Shown: in pieces, positions 1 through 3,588 of the stretch
Layout: each line of letters starts with the position of its first letter
Position numbering within the stretch: position 1 is the stretch's first letter
Assembly: GCA_947467405.1 (NCBI GenBank)
Contig: CANIIN010000215.1
Location: forward strand, 1 to 5,600
Length of the DNA: 5,600 nt
Source of the DNA: Betaproteobacteria bacterium
Lineage (GTDB): Bacteria > Pseudomonadota > Gammaproteobacteria > Burkholderiales > SG8-39
Direction: 5' to 3'
Made by a program: the position numbers and the translations under genes
The notes under the pieces: generated by a model
Told to the model about the DNA's origin: nothing
The model's database searches: none
Seen by the model: the letters and a program-made list of their open reading frames with translations, nothing else

Positions 1-30
1 CGTTCGGGTTTAGACAACGTCTTCAAAGGC

Positions 31-102
31 GCCTCACCGATCCTCGCTCCCCCGCGATCTTGCGCGTAGCGCAGACTCAAGGGCCAATCGATCTGGTGAG
101 GC
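31..102. repeat. Imperfect inverted-repeat block with REP-like core
   Basis: GCCTCACC (31-38) is repeated as its exact reverse complement GGTGAGGC (95-102). The match continues inward into GATC on both sides if one base is skipped. Near the middle lies a small hairpin, TGCGC-GTA-GCGCA (61-73), which resembles the core of the second repeat at 153-182. The whole could fold as one long stem with an inner hairpin. I infer a degenerate intergenic repeat element; nothing indicates coding, and whether it is transcribed cannot be told. Confidence 0.45.
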
Positions 103-152
103 TGAAAACAGTATCAGACATACAAGGGACGAAAGCAGGGAAGGGGTTTGCC

Positions 153-194
153 CCCTCCCTTGCGCGTCAGCGCGGGGGAGGGTTGGGGTGGGGG
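153..194. repeat. REP-like hairpin overlapping a G-quadruplex motif
   Basis: CCCTCCC (153-159) pairs with GGGAGGG (176-182), TT (160-161) wobbles with GG (174-175), and GCGC (162-165) pairs with GCGC (170-173) around a GTCA loop, giving a stem of about 13 bp. The right arm continues into G-runs: G5 (174-178), G3 (180-182), G4 (185-188) and G5 (190-194), with loops of 1, 2 and 1 bases. That is a textbook quadruplex motif on the plus strand. Repeats of this style are common between genes of Xanthomonadales. It lies just upstream of the antitoxin promoter. Confidence 0.7.
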
Positions 195-205
195 CATTTG
201 TCACT

Positions 206-243
206 TTGACAAGGAGGTACGGCCCGAGGGTAGAATGCCGTAC
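206..243 (+). promoter_or_regulatory. Putative promoter and operator dyad of the AbrB-Doc operon
   Basis: A perfect -35 hexamer TTGACA (206-211) is followed after 19 bases by TAGAAT (231-236), one mismatch from the -10 consensus. The spacer is longer than the optimal 17. A perfect 7-bp dyad, GTACGGC (217-223) and GCCGTAC (237-243), brackets the -10 box with half-site centres 20 bp apart, about two helical turns. Antitoxins with this DNA-binding fold usually repress their own operon through palindromes overlapping the promoter, so this is the likely autoregulatory site. The sequence elements are seen directly; their function is inferred. Confidence 0.6.
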
Positions 244-296
244 AACATTGTTTAACCGATGTGCCAACTGTTGCTCAACTCGTCCCCAGGTGACCC

Positions 297-524
297 ATGC
301 TCAAGACCATTGCCAAGATCGGTAATTCGCAAGGCCTGATTTTCGACGCCACGCTGCGCGAACTGACGGGCTTGAAGGCGGGCGACGAAGTGAACGTGAC
401 GGTTCACGAAGGCGGCGCGATTGTCATCACGCCGATGCAGCCCGTGATGGCCGCTGCGGACGCCGGCGCTGCGGCCAAGGACCTCATCAAGCGCAATGCC
501 GCGCTGTTCAAGCGGCTGGCCTGA
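297..524 (+). CDS. AbrB/MazE-family antitoxin of a Doc toxin-antitoxin pair
   Basis: This 75-residue protein is probably the DNA-binding antitoxin that neutralises the Doc toxin encoded next to it and represses their operon. Residues 1-46 fit the swapped-hairpin SpoVT/AbrB/MazE domain: an N-terminal strand ending in KIGNSQG (8-13 is the family's K-x-G-N-S core), then LTGLKAGDEVNV (23-34) and a strand ending AIVITP (41-46). Residues 47-75 are Ala-rich, end in a basic helix (KDLIKRNAALFKRLA), and are likely the toxin-binding tail. The start is ATG at 297, with AGGTGA (288-293) as a close and moderate ribosome site. The toxin gene lies 30 bases downstream in the same reading frame, separated by the TGA at 522. 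AbrB-type antitoxins paired with Doc toxins are a common combination. The family call is firm; the pairing is inferred from context. Confidence 0.87.
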   Translation: MLKTIAKIGNSQGLIFDATLRELTGLKAGDEVNVTVHEGGAIVITPMQPVMAAADAGAAAKDLIKRNAALFKRLA

Positions 525-554
525 AACCCGCTCTGGCCTGACCGGGCTGCAGCC

Positions 555-977
555 TTGCCTCGCGCCAATCCCGTTCATCTCGACACCGAGGCCGTTCTCG
601 CTATCCACGCCGAAGTGCTGGCGGCGCATGGCGGTGGCGCCGGCATTCGGGACAAGGCGTTGCTGGAATCCGCCGTCGCGGCGCCGCGTGCCTCCTATGC
701 TGGCGAACCGTTGATCACGAACGTCATCGAGCTGGGCGCGGCCTACTTGTTCTATCTCTGCCGCAATCATCCGTTCGTGGACGGCAACAAGCGCACGGCG
801 CTGGCTGCGTGCCTGGTGTTCCTGCAAATCAACGATGCCCTGCCGGACCCGGATTTGCCTGGACGCGACATCGATGATTGGGAGGCGCTGGTCATGGATG
901 TCGCCGCGTCACGAGAAGATCGTGCTGGCTTGTCCAGGCGCCTGAAGGCACTGTTGCGGCGGAAGCAGGCTATTTGA
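555..977 (+). CDS. doc: Doc (death-on-curing) family Fic-fold toxin
   Basis: This 140-residue protein matches the Doc toxin family. The founding member, from phage P1, phosphorylates elongation factor EF-Tu and stops translation. The signature is at residues 72-80, HPFVDGNKR, followed by TA; it corresponds to the Doc motif HxFx(D/N)xNKR and carries the catalytic His72 and the Asp76/Asn78/Lys79/Arg80 loop. The N-terminal LAIHAEVLAAHGG (15-27) and IRDKALLESAVAAP (31-44) are also typical of the family. Position 83, where AMP-transferring Fic enzymes carry a second Arg, is Leu, which supports a Doc-type rather than an AMPylating enzyme. The start is TTG at 555: it is the only start codon between the in-frame stop at 522 and the conserved region, and it fits the family N-terminus. 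No Shine-Dalgarno sequence is evident, so translation may be weak or coupled to the antitoxin. All motif residues are intact. Confidence 0.9.
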   Translation: MPRANPVHLDTEAVLAIHAEVLAAHGGGAGIRDKALLESAVAAPRASYAGEPLITNVIELGAAYLFYLCRNHPFVDGNKRTALAACLVFLQINDALPDPDLPGRDIDDWEALVMDVAASREDRAGLSRRLKALLRRKQAI

Positions 978-999
978 CTCGGACGGGGGCGGTTTTGAT

Positions 1000-1197
1000 C
1001 TATCGACCGGACTTTGAAGCGCGCCGCTTCCAGTGGTCGATAAGTGCCTGCGCGGTGGCCGGCTTCCAGGCATTGGGGCCGCCGGCGAACGGCTTGATAA
1101 TGCCTTCAACGGCAGACGATGACTTTGCCGACAGCCACAACGCCTCCTGGCCGGCTGTCCCGGACTTGAGGTGAGGGTTGCTTTGCTTGAGCTTCAT
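1000..1197 (-). CDS. Small conserved-looking hypothetical protein with SxxxEG motif
   Basis: This is a 65-residue basic, soluble protein of no function I recognise. Its codons have strongly GC-biased third positions like its neighbours, the ORF is the only open frame here with protein-like composition, and the sequence looks familiar as a short hypothetical family beginning K-Q-S-N-P-x-L. The centre reads SSSAVEGI (26-33) and thus contains S-x-x-x-E-G, the pattern of the inhibitory helix of Fic-type toxins and their small antitoxins. The C-terminus is HWKRRASKSGR. It converges on the Doc gene with 22 bases between the stop codons. No Shine-Dalgarno sequence precedes ATG 1197, but a TAGAAT box ends six bases before it, so a leaderless transcript is likely. 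An antitoxin role is only a hypothesis. A hairpin (1001-1042) lies within the last codons. Confidence 0.6.
   Translation of the reverse strand: MKLKQSNPHLKSGTAGQEALWLSAKSSSAVEGIIKPFAGGPNAWKPATAQALIDHWKRRASKSGR
1001..1042. repeat. Nested inverted repeat between convergent genes
   Basis: TATCGACC (1001-1008) and GGTCGATA (1035-1042) are exact reverse complements. Nested inside is a perfect hairpin, GAAGCG-CGC-CGCTTC (1016-1030). The structure covers the last codons of the minus-strand gene, just past the end of doc, a place where a two-way terminator would be expected. No T-tract follows on either strand, so an intrinsic terminator is not supported. Confidence 0.35.
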
Positions 1198-1203
1198 GGC
1201 GCC

Positions 1204-1209
1204 ATTCTA
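1204..1209 (-). promoter_or_regulatory. Putative -10 box for a leaderless minus-strand transcript
   Basis: Read on the minus strand, TAGAAT occupies 1209-1204. Six bases separate it from the A of ATG 1197, so the expected transcription start coincides with the start codon. The matching -35 region (about 1227-1232, TTCGTG) is weak. The same box, TAGAATG, occurs in the AbrB-Doc promoter. Confidence 0.4.
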
Positions 1210-1341
1210 CGCCGGTTTTTTAGTGCCACGAAGCCTGTAGATGCCCGACTGGCGCGGTTCTTCGTGCAGTTTTCACAGTCACTGCGTACTTGGATTAACT
1301 AGACCGGGTTGGCCTGCCCCCCCTTACAGGGAGATTCATAA

Positions 1342-1614
1342 ATGTCCGAAATTGACGTGTTCAAAGCCAAAGCACAGCTTCCCGAATTGCTCGACCGGGT
1401 ATCGAATGGCGAGCGGTTTGTCATCACAAGAGGCGGTCGCCCGATGGCCGAACTCAAGCCCGTGGTTGCTCGCGATATGGAAGTCATTCGCAAGGCGATT
1501 GCGGAACTGCGCAACATCCGAAAAGACTTTTCTCAGCGTGGCGTGAGTCTGCAGGATGTGCTCGAACCGGGTGAATCTCTGCGTGACTTGGCACACAGTC
1601 GAGCCATTGCGTGA
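1342..1614 (+). CDS. Phd/YefM-family antitoxin
   Basis: This 90-residue protein is an antitoxin of the Phd/YefM family, which binds operator DNA through its N-terminal domain and its toxin through the C-terminal half. Residues 1-42 carry the family pattern: MSEIDVFKAKAQLPELLDRV (1-20), then G-E-R-F-V-I-T-R-G-G-R-P (23-34) and the strand MAELKPV (35-41). Residues 44-90 form the toxin-binding region (RKAIAELRNIRK, GVSLQDVLEPGESLRDLAH). The ATG at 1342 has a good ribosome site, AGGGAG at 1328-1333, with 8 bases spacing. Its stop overlaps the start of the next gene as GTGA (1611-1614), the usual arrangement for an antitoxin and its toxin. Yet the next gene encodes DUF3293, not a PIN-domain VapC or a RelE-like toxin. 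The last residues (SRAIA) look unlike relatives I recall, which tend to end in H-E-G-H-R-Y. It may therefore be an orphaned antitoxin with a rearranged tail. Confidence 0.87.
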   Translation: MSEIDVFKAKAQLPELLDRVSNGERFVITRGGRPMAELKPVVARDMEVIRKAIAELRNIRKDFSQRGVSLQDVLEPGESLRDLAHSRAIA

Positions 1615-2123
1615 TTGATGCAGCGCTGATCGCCTCCTATCGCGCCGCGCACTACGAGGTGTCGGCCGACGCTTCTGCCGGCCTGGTCGCCGCGTTCGTG
1701 CTGCGCGTGGATGTGGCCTCCCCCGAGCTGCTCGATTTGTACCGCCGCCACGACGAGTCGCAGGCGGCCTACCTCACAGCTTGCAATCCACACAGCACGG
1801 TGTTGTCCGATGCCGACAATCGCAAGCGCATGGATGAGCTGGTGCAAACGCTGAGGGCGCTGGCGGGGCAGGGGCCTGCGCGTTCGCGTACGTACTCGGA
1901 TGTGCGCACGAAATTGCGTTCGCCTGCGCACTCACATGCGCGCTCGTACACGATCCTGCACGGCCGTGGCACGGATCCGTCCGGCGCGTGGCCGGGTGAG
2001 GCGAGTGTGCTGGTGTTGGGCATGAGCGAGGCCGAGGCGCGCGAACTGGGCGTGCGCTTCGGGCAGAACGCGCTGCTACAGGCCGGGGCAGATGCGGTGC
2101 CGAGATTGGTGCTGCTGCGGTAG
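1611..2123 (+). CDS. DUF3293 domain protein
   Basis: This 170-residue protein matches the DUF3293 family, small bacterial proteins of unknown function. The family pattern is visible as ASYRAAHYEV (8-17), YLTACNPHS (54-62, corresponding to the family's TAxNP-S), the Asn/Arg-rich SDADNRKRMDEL (66-77), GRGTDPSGAWPGEASVLVLGMS (118-139) and the C-terminal GVRFGQNALLQAGADAVPRLVLL (147-169). Residues 90-113 (ARSRTY..AHSHARSY) form a basic Ser/Arg-rich stretch that appears longer than in relatives I recall. The start is GTG at 1611, overlapping the phd stop by four bases, so the two genes are translationally coupled. The first residues MIDA are also typical of VapC toxins and could be a remnant. Soluble, with no signal peptide or membrane segment. 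Confidence 0.82.
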   Translation: MIDAALIASYRAAHYEVSADASAGLVAAFVLRVDVASPELLDLYRRHDESQAAYLTACNPHSTVLSDADNRKRMDELVQTLRALAGQGPARSRTYSDVRTKLRSPAHSHARSYTILHGRGTDPSGAWPGEASVLVLGMSEAEARELGVRFGQNALLQAGADAVPRLVLLR

Positions 2124-2163
2124 CGGATCATGCTGTGTTGGGTCGATGAAGCGGGAATTGCCG

Positions 2164-2257
2164 GCCGGGCCGGGCCACGAAAACCGGAAAGTCGCCCGTC
2201 CTTGCCTTTTGTTACACACGCACCCGCCGGGCCGGGCAATATGACGGCCCGGGCCGT
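2164..2257. repeat. GC-rich direct repeat and 14-bp perfect palindrome
   Basis: The 12-mer GCCGGGCCGGGC occurs twice in the same direction, at 2164-2175 and 2226-2237. Seven bases after the second copy, ACGGCCCGGGCCGT (2244-2257) is a perfect 14-bp palindrome. All of it lies in the 185-base gap between the DUF3293 gene and the membrane protein gene. The palindrome ends 51 bases before the downstream start, so it could be an operator. I found no convincing -35/-10 pair here. Confidence 0.5.
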
Positions 2258-2308
2258 TGCTTTGCCGTTCGTTGATGACACTCTCATCCGACGTGCCCGC
2301 ATGAGGAG

Positions 2309-2731
2309 ATGGCTGTCTTGTTGAATTCATTCATTCGTTTTGTGATCCTTGCCGTCGCAGCGGCGGTGGGCATCGTGGTGGTGTTCATCGCGTGGTGGGT
2401 GCTGTTGCTCGCCTTGGCCGCGCTGTTGATCACCGCCTGGGTGCGCCGCCTGCTCGGCAAGCCGCCGCTGTTCCAGGCGGTGTTCCGCACGCGCGCCGGT
2501 GTGCCCCCAGGCGCGGGTGGGCCATTTGGTGGGATGGGCGGCATGCCGCCCGGTGCGGGCGGCGTCGAGCAGCCGGCCGAGGGCGCGGTGGTGATCGAGG
2601 GTGAGTATGTGGTCGAGGGTGAAGACGGCGCTCGGCGCAAGCTCGATTCCAATGATGCCAAGGACGCCAATGACGCCAAGGACGCCAAGGACGCCAAGGA
2701 TTCCAAGGATTCCAAGGGGACTGGTGCTTGA
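2309..2731 (+). CDS. Small membrane protein with Gly/Pro linker and Asp-Ala-Lys repeat tail
   Basis: I do not recognise a function for this 140-residue protein. Residues 9-45 are almost wholly hydrophobic (VILAVAAAVGIVVVF, WWVLLLALAALLITAW) and read as one long or two closely paired membrane segments, followed by a positive cluster RRLLGK (46-51) that suggests a cytoplasmic face. Residues 64-86 are Gly/Pro/Met-rich (PPGAGG occurs twice). Residues 88-112 are acidic (EGAVVIEGEYVVEGED). The tail (113-136) is a charged tripeptide repeat, D-(A/S)-(K/N). The start is uncertain: AGGAG (2304-2308) abuts ATG 2309 with no spacing, whereas TTG at 2318 would have 9 bases of spacing and loses only three residues. 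A seven-codon frame, ATG 2301 to TGA 2324, overlaps the start. A single-gene unit followed by a REP pair. Confidence 0.72.
   Translation: MAVLLNSFIRFVILAVAAAVGIVVVFIAWWVLLLALAALLITAWVRRLLGKPPLFQAVFRTRAGVPPGAGGPFGGMGGMPPGAGGVEQPAEGAVVIEGEYVVEGEDGARRKLDSNDAKDANDAKDAKDAKDSKDSKGTGA
2645..2716 (+). repeat. 9-bp tandem repeat, eight units, in frame
   Basis: Eight consecutive 9-base units, variants of GACGCCAAG (GATTCCAAT, GATGCCAAG, GACGCCAAT, three GACGCCAAG, two GATTCCAAG), encode D-S-N, D-A-K, D-A-N, D-A-K x3 and D-S-K x2. The central three are identical and the outer ones diverged, as expected of a repeat growing by slippage. Unit changes keep the reading frame, so the tail length can vary between strains without breaking the gene. 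Confidence 0.9.
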
Positions 2732-2794
2732 AGAATGGCTCTGTATAAGGATCTGCAAGCGATTCTGCGCATGTCCATCGCGTCAATTTTTGTT

Positions 2795-2916
2795 GTCATT
2801 CCCGCGGAAGCGGGAATCCAGTGTCTTTCAATATGAGCCTCTGGCAAACGACGCTGGATCCCCGCTTGGCCGTACCTCGAAACTTCGGCCTGCGGCCTCG
2901 TTTTCGCGGGGATGAC
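2795..2916. repeat. REP pair (BIME-like) intergenic repeat
   Basis: The left unit is a perfect hairpin, ATTCCCGC-GGAA-GCGGGAAT (2798-2817). The right unit has ATCCCCGC (2858-2865) and GCGGGGAT (2906-2913) around a 40-base loop. The ends of the whole element, GTCATTCCCGCG (2795-2806) and CGCGGGGATGAC (2905-2916), are complementary at 11 of 12 positions, and AATCCAG/CTGGATC mark the inner borders. This is two REP units in opposite orientation, a widespread chromosomal repeat type in gammaproteobacteria. A T-run (2787-2791) precedes rather than follows it. It may protect or end the upstream mRNA. Confidence 0.8.
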
Positions 2917-2940
2917 GTCACTTTGCAGGGTTCCGTCATC
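2911..2940. repeat. Short inverted repeat at the REP border
   Basis: GATGACG (2911-2917) is matched by CGTCATC (2934-2940), and TGACGTCA (2913-2920) is a perfect 8-bp palindrome. The second arm looks like the tip of a further REP unit. It ends three bases before the ribosome site of the next gene, so a hairpin here could affect its translation. Confidence 0.4.
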
Positions 2941-2957
2941 ATCGGAGAGCCATCGCC

Positions 2958-3479
2958 ATGAACCCGTCCGACCTGAAAACCCTGCACCAACTCGCCGCCA
3001 AGCAGGCCATCCGCGAGCTGGTGCTGAAGTACTGCCGCGCCTCGGACCGCCAGGACTACGTGCTGATGGCGAGCCTGTATCACGACGATGCCACCGACGA
3101 CCACGGCAAGATGTTCACCGGCTCGGCCAAGGATTACCTCGCCTGGCTGCCCAGCATGCGCGGCCAGATGGAGATCACCGCGCATCACATCTCCAATCAC
3201 CTCATCGTCGTCGATGACGATTGCCGGCGCGCCGAGGGCGAGGCCTACATCGTGGCCTATCACTTGAAGACCGTGAGCGATGGCAGCAAGCAGCAGATCG
3301 TCACCGGCGGGCGCTTCCTGGACAAGTACGAGGATCGCGGCGACGGGTGGAAGTTCTCTGCGCGCAAGGCCGTGCTGGACTGGAATGAATTTCAGCCCTC
3401 GCTGTCGCGCTGGCCGAATGAGGGCAGGGCGGGCAGGGATGATCCGGCGTGGGGATTTTTTGAGAGGTTGGGGAAGTAG
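2958..3479 (+). CDS. NTF2-like / SnoaL-like domain protein
   Basis: This 173-residue protein fits the nuclear transport factor 2 superfamily, SnoaL-like subgroup (cone-shaped alpha+beta barrel). Family landmarks in order are the N-terminal helix AIRELVLKYCRASDRQDYVLMASLYHDDA (17-45, with the D30/D33 and H42/D43/D44 pattern), HHISNHLIVVDDD (76-88), AEGEAYIVAYHL (92-103) and GGRFLDKYEDRGDGWKFSARKAVLDWNE (117-144). Members include dehydratases, isomerases and many enzymes of unknown substrate. Tyr25, Asp30, His76 and His77 are plausible pocket residues, but the substrate cannot be inferred. The ATG at 2958 has a good ribosome site, GGAGAG (2944-2949), 8 bases upstream. Residues 150-173 are a polar tail beyond the domain. 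Soluble, with no signal peptide. It stands alone between a REP pair and prfC, so context does not suggest a pathway. Confidence 0.83.
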   Translation: MNPSDLKTLHQLAAKQAIRELVLKYCRASDRQDYVLMASLYHDDATDDHGKMFTGSAKDYLAWLPSMRGQMEITAHHISNHLIVVDDDCRRAEGEAYIVAYHLKTVSDGSKQQIVTGGRFLDKYEDRGDGWKFSARKAVLDWNEFQPSLSRWPNEGRAGRDDPAWGFFERLGK

Positions 3480-3530
3480 CAGGGGCGGGCTTTTCCGTCT
3501 GAATACGTAGGCCGATCCACCCCTCCCCCT

Positions 3531-3539
3531 TGCTATAAT
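3531..3539 (+). promoter_or_regulatory. Extended -10 promoter upstream of prfC
   Basis: TGCTATAAT gives a perfect TATAAT (3534-3539) with the TG extension. The region 17 bases upstream (3511-3516, GCCGAT) is a poor -35, which an extended -10 can tolerate. The expected start is near 3546-3548, immediately before the hairpin at 3550. Confidence 0.65.
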
Positions 3540-3549
3540 CCCCCCCGAT

Positions 3550-3582
3550 CCGCCCACCCCTTCGGTTGGCGGTTTTTGTTTT
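3550..3582 (+). terminator. Terminator-like hairpin and T-tract at the prfC start
   Basis: CCGCCCACC (3550-3558) pairs with GGTTGGCGG (3564-3572) over eight of nine positions around a five-base loop, followed by TTTTTGTTTT (3573-3582). This has the form of an intrinsic terminator. It lies 71 bases past the NTF2-like gene, whose transcript it could end, but it ends only six bases before ATG 3589. Every prfC mRNA begun at the promoter above must pass through it. It could be a terminator, an attenuator or a 5'-end stabilising hairpin. Confidence 0.65.
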
Positions 3583-3588
3583 GCGGCC

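Noticed and set aside
252..827. 191-codon minus-strand frame across the toxin-antitoxin pair
   Set aside because: Antisense to two recognisable families; its composition is Arg/Gln/Gly-rich and shadow-like.
1227..1266. CACGAAG..CTTCGTG inverted repeat in the divergent gap
   Set aside because: Seven bases with 26 between the arms is near what chance gives in this length, and it does not line up with a clear promoter.
2735..2836. 33-codon plus frame starting MALYKDLQ and ending in REP sequence (VIPAEAGIQ)
   Set aside because: No ribosome site, and the second half is translated REP hairpin, a common false ORF.
2284..2847. Minus-strand frames across the membrane protein, with Leu-Gly-Val or Trp-Arg-Pro repeats
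   Set aside because: The repeats are only the reverse reading of the 9-bp tandem repeat. The plus frame has a membrane segment and a consistent gene structure.
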